From the NCBI GenBank assembly GCA_902805475.1, contig CADCSX010000009.1, positions 1,550,001 through 1,614,000 of the forward strand: 64,000 bases of DNA, written 5' to 3'. This stretch comes from Entonaema liquescens (taxonomy: Eukaryota; Ascomycota; Sordariomycetes; Xylariales; Xylariaceae). Positions 35,047 through 46,336 of this stretch are shown in pieces; positions within the stretch are counted from its first letter, which is position 1, and each line of letters begins with the position of its first letter. Under the pieces are notes generated by a model. That model searched no databases. It saw only the letters and a program-made list of their open reading frames with translations, and had not been told where the DNA came from. Made by a program: the position numbers and the translations under genes.

Positions 35047-36122
35047 TTAGCTGATAAAATGGGTTATTAGTTAAAGACAATTGGGTTATCTTTTTTTTTA
35101 TACTCTTATTAATGGTCTTGCCCATACGAAGTAACGGCTGCCTTACTGTTAGCATATACCAAATACCATGTAGATTATGTATCTATTAATTACGCCCAAG
35201 AAGGCCAATATCTAATTACTCCCGTTTCTGTTCTACAGTGTGATATTTCGTAATGTATTTTCCTATGACCTCCTATTAGTGTTGATATCTAACGTCTTAC
35301 TGCACATAATTTGATCGGTAATCTACGGAGCAAAAGAGCGCAATTCGCAACAACATGTCGATCGAGCATGTATACGGATAGACTTGTATGTATGTACCTA
35401 ATGTATGAGATGTACGGATCCGTACGTGCATACACGTTGCGCGTTGCGTGGTGTGGTGCAGGCTCTAATAATAGATGAGCCTGTGATGGATTGGTTAGGT
35501 ACTGTGCCACGGAATTAAGTTTTGAGTTTTGGGATTTTAGCGAAAGTTCCATTCTATATCCGGGCCGCCGAAAGCCACCGTCCCGTTGGTGAAATTGGTA
35601 GGAGCTTTTCTTTTTAAGGTTGAGAAGCTTGTATTAGTGGGAGGGTGTGGGAAGTTTCCAGGTGCCAGGCTAAGCTACCTAGATACCAAATCTATAAGGT
35701 TCTAGCGTTTCTCCCGGTTGGGTTAAGGGTTTAAGATAAGCTGCAACCCAACCCACTTAACTACTTAGCCACTTTGATCGCTGTCTCCTGCCACTTAACA
35801 AAAAGTCTTGGCTTTAAGGGTCAATGCGAACCGCCTACACGCGCCATGGACGTGGATCGCGAATCTAGAATCTGAAAGGCTGAGAGGCTGCAACCTCCGC
35901 AAAATTTGTGTGACAATCGCTTGTCATCATTAATATCGCGATTCGTTGTTGGTGCTTACAGCCTCATTGGGTGATAGTCATGAGAGAGACAGGTCATTTT
36001 GGGGAACAGATTCATCTTTAGAATTATACCTAGATATTGGTTAATTGATATTCGAGGAGTAATGGCGATTCGTTTATCATAATTCCAAACAACATTTCCC
36101 TATTTACGCCGACTCTTCTGTA
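35047..36122. other. Intergenic region, no gene seen
   Basis: About 1.1 kb between the SGNH hydrolase and the ankyrin-CorA gene. Open frames are short and lack family motifs. Confidence 0.4.
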
Positions 36123-39100
36123 ATGGCCAGTCAAGCTAGTATAGCAAGCAGCCAACCCGATCCACGACAATTAAGACTTATAGCTGCTGCGGCTCAAGCC
36201 AACGAGGCTAGACTTTGCGATATCTTGGCCGAAGACCCTCCTTGGACATCTAGCACCGACCGAGACGCGCTTCGCCAATCACTTCAGAAGGCTGCAGCGC
36301 GGGGCAAGCTCTCCATCGTCAAACTCTTACTCGACCACGGCGCCGAGGTAAATCCTAAAAGAGAGAATGAAATTCCTGCTTTGGTGAAGGCCGCCGAGGG
36401 AGGACATGCGGATATCGTAGCTGAGTTGCTGAAGCACAATGCTGATCCTGATGCGCGCAATCGCAATGCTCAGACCGCTCTATTTAGCGCCTGCTTGAAG
36501 GGCTTCAACAAGGTAGTTGATACACTACTACAAGTTCATGCGAACGTCGAAGCTCAAGACAAGGAAGGGAGGAGCCCCTTATTGTTCCTGGCTTCAGAAA
36601 AGCCGGGGAAGGAAAAATGGACAACTGAGACCTTGAAGCTGCTCTTGAACCACGGGGCAAACCTCGAGGTGAAAGACCAGATTGGTAGGACGCCGCTACT
36701 ATGGGCTGCCACCAATGGCAATGTTGGACTTGCTAATATCCTGCTGGAAATGGGCGCCGACATTGCAGCTATGAACAACCGTGGGCGAACTGCTTTGCAT
36801 CTTGCTGCCGAAAGCCATCACAAGGAAAAGCACCAAGATATGGTCAAGCTACTCCTTAACCATGGGGCTACTCCTGGTGCTGTTAGTGATGGCGGTTGGA
36901 CGCCCCTCCACAACGCTGCCCAGAGTGGGTATGCGCCTGTTGTTTCTTTGCTGTTAGAAGCTGGTGCTGATGTAAATGCTGAACTCTCCAATGGAATGAC
37001 ACCTTTACACTGGGCTGCTTTTAATGGATTTGAGGAAATCGTCCAGCTCTTATTAACCCGGCCGGATATTGATCTATCTGTCAAGGATAGCTTTAACCGA
37101 ACAGCCATGCTGTGTGCTGCCGAGAAAAATCACCCCGAGATTGTGCAGCTACTCTCGCCTACACGAGCTGCTCATCGTCTATCTCCCATCGCACGACAGG
37201 CATGCCAAGCCTTTGAGGCCACTGTCGTAGACTTCGGTCAATTCGAGAAGAAACAGCTCGTATCTAAATATTCTGTATATGACCTTTTATACGGATGGGA
37301 CTCCGAGAACGACAAACCAAAGGTTCCTACCTTAACCAAGAATATCAAGTACAGGCCGGACTTTAGATGGATCCATCTTCCTGCGAATAATGTATAATCT
37401 GACCGAGTCTCCCCATAATGACAGCTAGGGCTAACGCGGTATTATAGATTAATTGGGTTGAGGTATTTGACTTCTCTTCTATGTAGTATTCTAGTAAGCT
37501 CATTCTTTAGTAGACCCTCCTTGCCAAGTCCTTCGTCGAGGCAGGACATCGGGATATCGAAGCCTTCAAAGCACTAGAGAAATGTTTTGACCAAGAGCAT
37601 CGCGGAGAACTTCCACATGCCCACTTTATGAGGACGTGTTCGCATCGTATTACGTCGCCTCGAGCTGGTTTCCAGGATAAATCAACCCTTGCTCCTTTAT
37701 CCGAGGAGCCCTCTGATACCAGCGCAAGATCAAGCCAGAGCGGCGGTGATTCAACACCCAAGCAGAATGACTATTTTGAGGATGACACGCCTACTAAAAA
37801 GAAGAGCAAGTCCGAACAGATCATGGAGCGGCATCCTAAAAAGCATAAACGATCTAAGGGACCCCCGGGTAATCCCCCGCATCGGCAGGACAGCAGTAAC
37901 TCAAATAACAAATCTCCTGCTCCTCTCGCCTGGGGCACGCCGGGATCTGCGCCTACGAACGGGAAGATCGTCTTATTCGTAAGCAACTTGTACTACGTTG
38001 GTAAAGTTATAGGAAGCAAGCTAATTGGTGAAGATGCCATTTCTACATTACGAGACAGATGAGCGACGTCGTAAAATGAGCAATGCCATCAAGAATGCCC
38101 GTGAAAGACGACCTCGCGCAGATGCCTCGCGAGACTCTCTTATCGTGAGCGCGTATATGAATAGCAGCCCGCCACTCCACCCACGGCGAACCCTCGACCA
38201 GTTCTTCTACCACGGTATCGACACGTCAGCAAGAGACACGGATCAAGTAGTTTACCGGTACTGTAAAAGGTACTGTTTAGAGCCCAAGGTATTTATGGTC
38301 GACCAGCTATGGCTCTGGGTTATCGGAAAAGGTAAGCGTGTCCGGGATATCAGTTTAGACTGTGGCTTATTGTCTTAGATCTCATTATTACGTGCTTCCC
38401 TCAACGCTGGGACCAACCTAAGCAGGATCCTTTGAATGTCTTGGATGGGATTATAGAGGAGACGAATGCTAAAACTCGACCACCCATTGGGTCTGCGTGG
38501 TATGTATATAATCTTGCCTACTGAATCCCTTCTATTTATCCCTAGAATATAAGCTAACAGATTTATTATAACTAGTATGTTATCAGGTTTCTCCTATATT
38601 TTCTATACGATCAGTGTTCTATATAGCGAACACTGAAGACAAATCTTTTAGCTTTATACTGGATACTAACACATACTAGATGATTTAGCAATGCTCATTA
38701 CCAGTCGGTGTTCTGGCACGTTCGACCGGCACCGACTCGACGACCAAGATTTTCAGTTTTTGGATATGTTTGAGAGCTCCATCGGTGTCGTCACGGATCG
38801 CGAAAGCCAGCTGTTCAGCCGATTCAATCGGGCCTCTGCTCAATCGGCGCAGTGGCTACAATACCATCGACGTCGGCGTAGTATGGGTCGGCCCGCTCGC
38901 CTCCCTGCTTTCGGGACAGCAGATCCATGGGAGGGGACCGGGGTGGACCAATTCCCCGACGCGCTGCTTGATATTGGTGTCGAGACGTCGCTGTTGGCCG
39001 AGATCAAGGACATCCGTGATGAGCTGAGCATCATCGCCGTGCTGCTTGATTCGCAGGTAGCTGCGCTCGCCGACTTCGAAGACCAGATTACAGAGGAGTT

Positions 39101-39979
39101 GCGCACCGAGGGCCCTAACCGTCGCGCCACGGATACTGCTGTCGCTGAGATCCGTAAGCGCGGCAGGGAACAGCTGCGAGGCCTCGAGATGCGACAAAAG
39201 GATATATGGCGTATGGACCAGCAAGCCGCTTCGCTCTACGATAACCTGACAGACCTGCTCGACCTGAAGCAGAAGCACTCAAACGCGCTCGAAGCCCGAT
39301 TCGCGGGCGACCAGGCGGTTATCGCGGCGAAGCAGGGGCAGACTATCATGGTGTTTACGATTGTTACTATCATCTTCCTGCCCATGAGCTTCATCGCCGC
39401 GTTTTTCGCCATCAATCTCCAAGAGTGGCAGAACGGCACCGAACTCACGATCCCGTACGTAAGCAAGTACATGTTTGGGATCGGCCTAGGCGTCAGTGTT
39501 CCCTTGATCGCCATGGCGTTTGCGGTGACGGACATCTCGGACGCGGCGAGGGATATCCTCGGCGCGGGGAAGAGGTGGCTAGGCAAGAAGAGAAGGCGGC
39601 TCTCATCGGGAGGGAAGAAACGAGACGAGGAGGAATCCCAGAACAGGAGACGTACGTCGCCCCGCCGAAAACTTCGATGTCATTATCGCAGCGCGAACGT
39701 GCTGGCTATAGCAGGGAACGGCAGGCAGATGGACTATCCGTACGGATGAGGCCGAGGCATAGCCGCGAGCGCAGCGACGACTACGGGTACTATGCCGCGG
39801 CAAGGTTATCGCCCGTGTCGGGGCGGCGCGGATCCGGCGCCCCGCGAAAGGTTAGCTTCGGCGACGCGAACGGGAACGGCTATGCGAACGGGGCCCCGTG
39901 GGCGCGACCGAGTCTCGGTCGCAGTCGGGGGAGGCGGCTGAGCGAGGACGTGGAGAAGGGGCGGCGCGCGTATGGATGA
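36123..39979 (+). CDS. Ankyrin-repeat protein fused to a CorA-like membrane domain
   Basis: Exons 36123-37391, 37448-37462 (15 nt), 37514-37978, 38034-38331, 38379 to about 38499, and 38680 onward. Residues 35-370 are about nine ankyrin repeats (GRTPLLWAATNGNVGLANIL, GWTPLHNAAQSGYAPVVSLL). The conserved linker YSVYDLLYGWDSENDKPKVP, MPFLHYETDERRR, DQLWLWVIGKDL and AMLITSRCSGTFDRHRL follow, and at the end a CorA-like pair of membrane helices (GQTIMVFTIVTIIFLPMSFI and YMFGIGLGVSVPLIAMAF). This fungal family resembles Mg2+ transporters but often lacks a clean GMN motif, as here (AINL), so transport is uncertain. The junction 38499/38680 is out of phase. The frame after the last helix stops at 39749, but one extra base near 39637-39639 would extend it to 39979 with a plausible Arg/Ser-rich tail. 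Confidence 0.82.
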
Positions 39980-40432
39980 ATGAGACGTGGAAAGAAAAAA
40001 AAAAAAAGAAAAAAAGGAATGGGTATGAATGAGTATACGGCTGCGAATGAGTCGCAAGATGTTTTGGATATTAAAAAAGTATACGATATATACCCGAGCG
40101 GTGTTTCGGCTCATACCTAAAATTATAATATATTGGTTCTTGGATTTGGAAAACGCTGTATATCTACTGATCATGAAGTTCGTGAAGGGGGGTCAGACAT
40201 GAATGAGGTGCCCGGACACGAAAAGCGTTGTGGATTTGATGATGACTACCTAGGTAGTTACAATGAATTGTACTCTGAGATATAATTCAAGACAATTAAC
40301 TATATTGATATACGAGAAGCTGCTTCTATTGTGTGCACTAACTACAAGTACCAAAAATTATCCACCCAATTATCTACTCCGTGTTATTGGCGATATTGTA
40401 ATTAATTGGAAAAGGCAAAAAAGCAAAAGAAA
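39980..40432. other. Intergenic region between ankyrin-CorA gene and tRNA-Gly
   Basis: No gene is visible. A perfect palindrome ctacctaggtag sits at 40247-40258. The Pol III terminator of the tRNA (TTTT on the minus strand) is at 40425-40428. Confidence 0.5.
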
Positions 40433-40503
40433 TGCATCAGCCGCGAATCGAACGCGGGGCCCATCGATGGCAACGATGGATTTTACCACTAAACCACTGA
40501 TGC
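40433..40503 (-). tRNA. tRNA-Gly(GCC)
   Basis: A 71-nt intron-free tRNA on the minus strand. The acceptor stem GCATCAG pairs with CTGATGC, with discriminator A. The anticodon stem CATCG/CGATG encloses loop TTGCCAT (anticodon GCC). The T stem CCGCG/CGCGG encloses TTCGATT. The D arm GTGGTTTAGTGG forms the A box and GTTCGATTC the B box. A T4 tract follows a few bases downstream as Pol III terminator. All stems are fully paired. Confidence 0.95.
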
Positions 40504-40783
40504 TCGAAGCTCAATAGTGATTGGCTTGTGAAGATAACTTCTGTATTTAGTGTATATATTGCGTTAGTTCATTTGTCAACAGTACAAACAAAAGTGGGGG
40601 TTGGAACTGTCCATCTCCCAATCAGATCATCCGAACATACTCTCATCGGGACTCCTTACACACATACGAAGCTCAGGGTGGCAAGAACCCGATCTAATCC
40701 CAAGTCTATCTAAAACTCCTTAAGTCCCCTAGAGGAATCATTTATCCCATCAACTCGGCCGCAATCACAAAAATCACAGAACT

Positions 40784-41728
40784 ATGAGCATCAGCCCTAA
40801 CCTCCCTTCCGCAGCATCCCCCATGCCCCCGGCGGCACCCCCGTCGCCCCCCGTATCCTCCGCCTCGTCGCCCGCCGCCCCGTACATCAAGCCCCAGCCG
40901 CGGCCGCCGCGGTCCCCCGCGCACTCCGCGCAGATCCGCGTGCAGAACCGGCGTCGCGAGTACCTCGAGCGGAACCCGGGGTACTTCCGGTCGTGGGAGC
41001 ATGAGCTCGCCGGTACCTATGATCCCCTCTTTCCCTCCCTTCCCTCCCTTTCCCCTTGTCTAATTTTTGTTTCGTTTTGTTTCGTTGGTTCGGAGGCCTG
41101 GGTGGTTGACTAACTGACTGACTGGCTGACTTTGGAAAAAGATCCTATCCTGTACGACGCGCTCATACGCCCCTTCCAATCGCCGGAGGAGCGCGAGAAG
41201 GAAGGCCGCGAGAAGGGGTACTCGCGCGTCCTGGAAGTCGACTTGTTGCGCGGCGAGGCCAAGCTAGCGCAACTGACGTCTTCCGCCCAGCAGGATGGTA
41301 GTAATAGTCTTCCCGGGGATTCCTCCTCCTCCTCCTCTGCAGCAAGGGAACAGCCGTCCTGGCTCCCGAAACCAGCAGCGGAGGATGCGGACCCGTTTAT
41401 TCGGGAGTATGCCACGGGGGGCGACGGGATCAGCGACGCCGGGATAAAGGGGGTGCCGCGGCGGCCGGAGACGAAGGAGGAGGGGCGAGAGCGGTGGGAT
41501 GAGTTTTTAAAACGCCGGTTCGTGTTGGGGCGGGATGAGGATTTCGATTACCGAGCTGTGGATGAGAATGATGAGCTGGATGTGCTAGAGCGTCGGGAGC
41601 AAGAGGACGCGTGGTTTGATGATGAGGATCCTGGTTGGGCGAGCGATTCGGCTGGGGATCAGGGGGGTGGTGATGGGGGGTCAGGGGAGAAGAAACTTGA
41701 AGGGGAGACTGGGATTCAGGATTTCTGA
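40784..41728 (+). CDS. CCDC97-like protein
   Basis: Two exons, 40784-41012 and 41142-41728; 271 residues. The intron (129 nt) carries a GTACCT donor, a CT-rich body, a gactaactgactgactg stretch with branch-like sites and an AAG acceptor, and splits an Asp codon in ELADPILYDALI. The N terminus is a Pro/Ala/Ser-rich disordered region. The CCDC97 domain contains RVQNRRREYLERNPGYFRSW, LIRPFQSPEEREKEGREKGY, the SRVLEVDLLRGEAKLAQL segment and the acidic C terminus DFDYRAVDENDELDVLERRE. CCDC97 homologs associate with the SF3B splicing machinery in animals, which makes a role in splicing likely but unproven here. The start codon is the first ATG after a stop-containing leader. Confidence 0.85.
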
Positions 41729-42247
41729 GAAGGTGTTGGTCCCAATGGTATAGACTACGGAGATGCCGGAACTATGGAACCCAGAATATGGTTGGGATTA
41801 GGTACGATGTGACGAACCAAAACGTTTGTATTGCAGACGAATACGATCTGAGGGGAAAGAGCAGCAGCAGTATGCTCTAATCTGGCAGGCTCTTGTAACT
41901 TTGCAGGATTATGGCGCATGCCTCTGTTACGCATCAGGCAGTAGAACACATATGGACGATCCCCCAGAGGCTCCGCCGTCAGCTTTGAGCGGTATTGAGG
42001 GCACCGAGGACGAAGCCAGCCTCTATTATCTCAAAGTGCATCTGTTAGAGAACAATTCAAGAGTCGAGGATGTCCGTCTTCCTATAGTTAAAGCATGTTC
42101 GTGCCAGACTATAGATTCCTGTTTCGTTCTGAATAAATCTTAGCGCTTGCGAAGAGGGACAAGATGGTAGACCAAAAGCCGTCGTATAAAGATGAATATT
42201 CAACACACATCAATACACACAATACCATTCAGCCAACTGGTATCTAT
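41729..42247. other. Convergent intergenic region
   Basis: The 3' flanks of the CCDC97-like gene (+) and the dioxygenase gene (-). The frame at 41826-42143 is weakly protein-like (MDDPPEAPPSALSGIEGTED from the ATG at 41952) but cannot be supported as a gene. Confidence 0.3.
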
Positions 42248-43431
42248 CTAGTCTAACTCAGGTACAGGTAGATGATCGACAAGTTTCAACTGCAATCCAA
42301 GCTGCGCAAGCGCCTTTACGGCATTCTCATCCCTTAGTTTTTCTGTTTCTTCTTTCGTCGTTAATACAAAGTCATGCTTCAACAATAGCCCCCCTTCTTG
42401 GAAGTTGTATTCCTTCGCTGTTGCTGCGTCTGCTTTTTCGAAGTCTACTATCAGACTCTGCTTTACGCCAAATACCGCGTCTGACGTCTCGTATGGATCC
42501 CCACGCGCATAGAGTGCCCTGATTGCAAGACCAGTTAGTTTTGGGGGTTAATAGAGTGAATCTTGGGCATCATAAGGCAAAGCAGGTAAAAATGATGGCC
42601 CCCCTCCACAAATCATCCATAATAGAGAACTTAACTCACGTAATTAAGTGATCCCAACCCTCCTTTTCAAACATGAAATGTAAATGCGCAGGTCTCCAGC
42701 AATGCCTGCCCAGTCTCTCTAAAAGCTTCCCCACAGGGCCATCGTGAGGAATAGGATAGCTCACGGGCTTAATACCCTTAAACCAGAAGCGACCCTCGCT
42801 ATCGCTCACCATAACGCACCGTTCGCTAGGCTCTCCGCGATTGGAGTGCTGCACATCGTAATGACCGCTGCTGTCTGTTTCCCAGATGTCAATCTTGACG
42901 CCAGCTACGGGTCTCCCTGCTGTGTCCTTTACAGTGCATATGCATAGCAGCGGCTCTCCTTCGGGGTCCGATGACATGTTCGAGCCATTGGATATCGTCG
43001 GTGCATCATGAGTGTGGAAGGGTCCCAGAACTGAACCTTCGGTTGACGATGGCGGTTTCGGGTGGTTGATGCTGTCGACTAACAAGGAGAGACCCAGTAT
43101 GTCGGAAAGTAGGATAAATTCCTAAGCCAATATACCGTTAGTCTCCTCGCTAATACAATAGTCTCTATTTTAAATCCCCAACAAGTATTCTACTTACATG
43201 GCGCACATCGCTACTAATCTGCCCACAGCCCACGAGGAAATTGAGTGCTTCCATCCACTCATCCGTGCTAAGCCGTGTCTCTCTCGCAAAGTCGTGTAGG
43301 TGCGTTACCAGCCGCGCCATCAAATACCGTAGGCGTGGATTTTGGCATTGTGAGTTAATCCGAATGGTGTTCGGCGTGATATTATCAATCGTCAAGTCCA
43401 GAAGCTTTGGTATATTTACAGGAGCAGCCAT
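42248..43431 (-). CDS. Intradiol ring-cleavage dioxygenase (catechol/hydroxyquinol 1,2-dioxygenase type)
   Basis: Three exons on the minus strand: 43198-43431, 42640-43121 and 42248-42518; 328 residues starting at ATG 43431. Introns have GTAAGT and GTGAGT donors. The enzyme cleaves catechol-type rings between the hydroxyls, giving muconate or maleylacetate products. The four Fe(III) ligands are visible: Tyr166 (SSGHYDVQ), Tyr200 (PVSYPIPHDGPVG), His224 and His226 (RPAHLHF). The N-terminal helical dimerization domain (LARETRLS-like DFARETRLSTDEWMEALNFL) and the SSTEGSVLGPFHTHDAP segment also fit. It likely feeds aromatic breakdown into the 3-oxoadipate pathway. Whether catechol or hydroxyquinol is the preferred substrate cannot be decided from sequence alone. 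Confidence 0.9.
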
Positions 43432-44406
43432 CGTAACAACAATTAGAGAGACGAATTGAACAGCAATAAACACTAATAATAGAGCAAAGAGTAGGTAGCT
43501 AGGGAAACAACAATGGGAGTATACGATTAAATATCAAGGACACTTTAAACATGGTCACTTGAACCTTATGTAATTCTCTGTCATCCCTCATGTTCGTGTA
43601 CGTGCTGTACGTGCCATGAGGAGGCTCGGGTCCGGCAGTTGGTAGACGGGTCCCTAGCGCATGGAGAAGCGCGCCGGTGGGAGAAGATTGACCCTGAACA
43701 ACGAACACCATGGTACTAGCCATCGACGCGAGGGCCCGAAAAGCTACGTGTAGGTAAGCTGAGTACTGGGAACACCTCCTTTTAAACTTGCCAACCGTAC
43801 GTCTACCTACATTAGGTCGGCAGCAGTGTAACACGATGAGAGCCGAGGCATAATTAAACTCGCTTGTAGTGCCGATAATAAATACCTAAAGCACCTGTTG
43901 AATCTAATAAGGGGGGTTATCGTCAAGTTCAACGTGGGGTAAATGAACAGGGATGAGAAAGAGGGGCGATGGACGAGGGACGAGGGACGAGGGGGAAGAA
44001 TGCGGAGATATTATTTGGACTTCGCGATAACTGCTTAAAAAAGATGCGCCAATCAATCTTCGGATATTTGCAATAAGGGGTACTACACTTAAGCTAACCC
44101 CTATTACACGCGAATTGAAAATGTATGATACAAGATAGTTAACTTTTATTAGAGAGGAATAGATCGCCTATAAGTTTAGGGGGACACCTCTGTAAATAAC
44201 ATGATCAACTTATTCGTCCCCACGTAATAGCTGCCCCATTGACCACATCCTAATCCACACCTATATACTCACCATCAAAGCCCTAAGCGACGGAGTTTTA
44301 TTATTAGAGTCTTTAACCAATTCTCATCTCGTTATAATACGGAATATAAACTGAACCCGAGTAAATGTCTGAGACTCCCCCGGTCACTATTCCTGTTAAC
44401 ATATCT
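43432..44406. other. Intergenic region with a small tandem repeat
   Basis: No gene is visible. A heptamer tandem repeat lies at 43971-43991. Confidence 0.4.
43971..43991. repeat. Tandem repeat, 3 x 7 bp (ggacgag)
   Basis: Three perfect copies of GGACGAG in the intergenic region upstream of the dioxygenase gene. Confidence 0.85.
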
Positions 44407-44446
44407 TCACAAATAACTCTCAATTTCCAAAGTTTTAAGAGATGTT

Positions 44447-45820
44447 TTATAAACTCCTCCAGCTAATCGTCACGAGGTAAAGAAAAATAATAAGGGAAAA
44501 TATAATTAAAACGGTCCACCTACCCCTTGTAGCACCCCTTGGGGCTGGTGAAGATTCAATCGGCTCTTCGAATTCTTGCACAATCCACCACGCCGAAACT
44601 GGCTGGGTTGCTGTTCCGTTCGCCGAGATGGACATACCAATAGTACCAGATATGGCCGTGGTGTATCTATCCACGCCCCTCTCCATATCCTTTATCTTTA
44701 TAGGGAGCACAGTGATACTCTTGGGAATGCTTCCTGGCCTTATAAGTGGATACGACACTCCGTCTAGTACTAGTCGTTTGCAGTCTCGTGGCGTATGAAC
44801 CCACGGACTCTTCTCATCTATTTGACGAACATAGTCTTCTTTGTAATCCGTTGTGACTTTTCCGTCATCCTTAAAATACGCGAATGCCGTGATCCAGCCG
44901 GATAGCGTGCGGATGCCGTTACCAGAACCCTCCGAGCCCGCCTCGTACGCGACGCGAAGCCAGAAATTCTTGACCTCCTGTGAGTCTGGCTCGTCAAAGG
45001 TTCTTAGCATGTAGCGCATAACCGGCTGCAGCAGACTAGCCCAGTGCTTGCACTCCTCGCCGTACCTGGATAACCTGTTGACCCGGCTTGCAAGCACTTC
45101 CCAGTCGTGTCGGGTCCCCAGCAACGTCACGCTGGGTAAGCCGCATCCGATCATCATTTTGTACTCAAAATATTGCTGCATTGCCCCCATCATGCCAAAG
45201 GCTGCCACAGCTTTGTCATGATAAGTTGTAGTAGAAAAATCCGGCATCATCCACTGACGCAGTTCTGCGTCGATGACATTGTCCTGGATGAGTGAGGTAA
45301 ATTCTTGGGCTACCTTGCTGAAGTCGATTTCGGAGAGGCCCATGGGCATAAGGTCGAGGACTAGCTTGAGCTTTTCCTTGTCAGCGACAAACATGTGCCG
45401 TAGGCGTTCGGCGTTCCCATTGACGAAAAGGCTGAACTGTGAAAGGATAGCCTGCCACACATCGTCAGGTCGAATGATCAGATGGAGATCCTGGTTGAAG
45501 GCGCGGATGAGCCCATTAACAAATCCATTATTGTATATGGATATGGTGTTCGGTGTAGATTCTGTCTTTCTCGGAGTTTTGGGATCGATCGAGGATGCAA
45601 TGATTGGGAATCCACCTCGTAGGCCACGAAAACCGGTAGTACGACGACCCCACGAGCTACTCATAGTCGAAATAGCTAGGGGCCGCCGTGGGTCTTGCTC
45701 ATAGGGACTGACGCAGTTGAATGTAACAGTATCGAAGACTGTCCTGCCGTCATCGAATCCGATCTCTCTGTCCTGATTCTTCCCCACCTTGGAAGGGGAG
45801 GGCTTCGTCGTGACAGGCAT
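44447..45820 (-). CDS. DUF4419 domain protein
   Basis: A 457-residue frame from ATG 45820. DUF4419 features (family recalled) include NGFVNGLIRAFNQDLHLIIR, PDDVWQAILSQFSLFVNGNA, GCGLPSVTLLGTRHDWEVLA, SRYGEECKHWASLLQPVMR and SGWITAFAYFKDDGK. The function of the family is unknown; it is scattered among fungi, oomycetes and other eukaryotes. The end of the frame is a hydrophobic tail (WTVLIIFSLIIFLYLVTISW) that coincides with a good 61-nt intron (donor GTAGGT at 44523, acceptor TAG at 44463). If spliced, the protein ends in a soluble AGGVYKTSLKTLEIESYL with stop at 44407-44409, giving 450 residues. Retention would yield a tail-anchored form. Which one is made cannot be told. Confidence 0.82.
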   Translation of the reverse strand: MPVTTKPSPSKVGKNQDREIGFDDGRTVFDTVTFNCVSPYEQDPRRPLAISTMSSSWGRRTTGFRGLRGGFPIIASSIDPKTPRKTESTPNTISIYNNGFVNGLIRAFNQDLHLIIRPDDVWQAILSQFSLFVNGNAERLRHMFVADKEKLKLVLDLMPMGLSEIDFSKVAQEFTSLIQDNVIDAELRQWMMPDFSTTTYHDKAVAAFGMMGAMQQYFEYKMMIGCGLPSVTLLGTRHDWEVLASRVNRLSRYGEECKHWASLLQPVMRYMLRTFDEPDSQEVKNFWLRVAYEAGSEGSGNGIRTLSGWITAFAYFKDDGKVTTDYKEDYVRQIDEKSPWVHTPRDCKRLVLDGVSYPLIRPGSIPKSITVLPIKIKDMERGVDRYTTAISGTIGMSISANGTATQPVSAWWIVQEFEEPIESSPAPRGATRGRWTVLIIFSLIIFLYLVTISWRSL

Positions 45821-45958
45821 TATTGGTGGAATTGGGCTTTTTACTGAATCGATCTAAACGCTTTTGAGTGCAGTAGCTTAGAGAAAATAATCAAGGTATG
45901 TATAAATTGAGCTGCCAATCCTCAGAAGGTGAAGAGATGCGGGGGTTTAGTAAAGCTC

Positions 45959-46336
45959 TCAAAACTGAGTTGGGCTGAAGATCATAGGCCAGAAAAACCC
46001 TTGAACGCAATCAGAAAACCCAATAATAAACGAAGATATGGTACAACTCATCCTCGGAGCTTCTACCAGCGCAAACAGCTGGCTCATTGGGAGATATCTT
46101 AGGTACGACCATACCTGGGTGGCCTTCTGCGGGGTCAAAAGTGACTTATCATTTCGATTAAATCGTGAAAACTGCTTCTGCCAAAGCATGGTTGGGTATT
46201 GCGATAATTCCTTCGCCGTTTGGTCTTGACTCGCCGTGATGTTTGGCATTATAGAGGTTCCAATGGATGTTTTCGGTACGGAGTGTAATATAGCTTCAGA
46301 ACAGGGCGCGAGCAGTACCCAGGATCGAATGAGCAT
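45959..46336 (-). CDS. Hypothetical 125-residue frame, doubtful
   Basis: ATG-initiated frame just upstream of the DUF4419 gene on the same strand. Segments such as LSQYPTMLWQKQFSRFNRND and KATQVWSYLRYLPMSQLFAL look protein-like but match no known family. It may be a fragment, an upstream exon of the DUF4419 gene, or chance. Confidence 0.25.
   Translation of the reverse strand: MLIRSWVLLAPCSEAILHSVPKTSIGTSIMPNITASQDQTAKELSQYPTMLWQKQFSRFNRNDKSLLTPQKATQVWSYLRYLPMSQLFALVEAPRMSCTISSFIIGFSDCVQGFFWPMIFSPTQF

Noticed and set aside
39652..39691. 40-nt GTACGT-CAG intron near the end of the ankyrin-CorA gene
   Set aside because: It is shorter than usual and splicing leads directly to a stop in the resulting frame.
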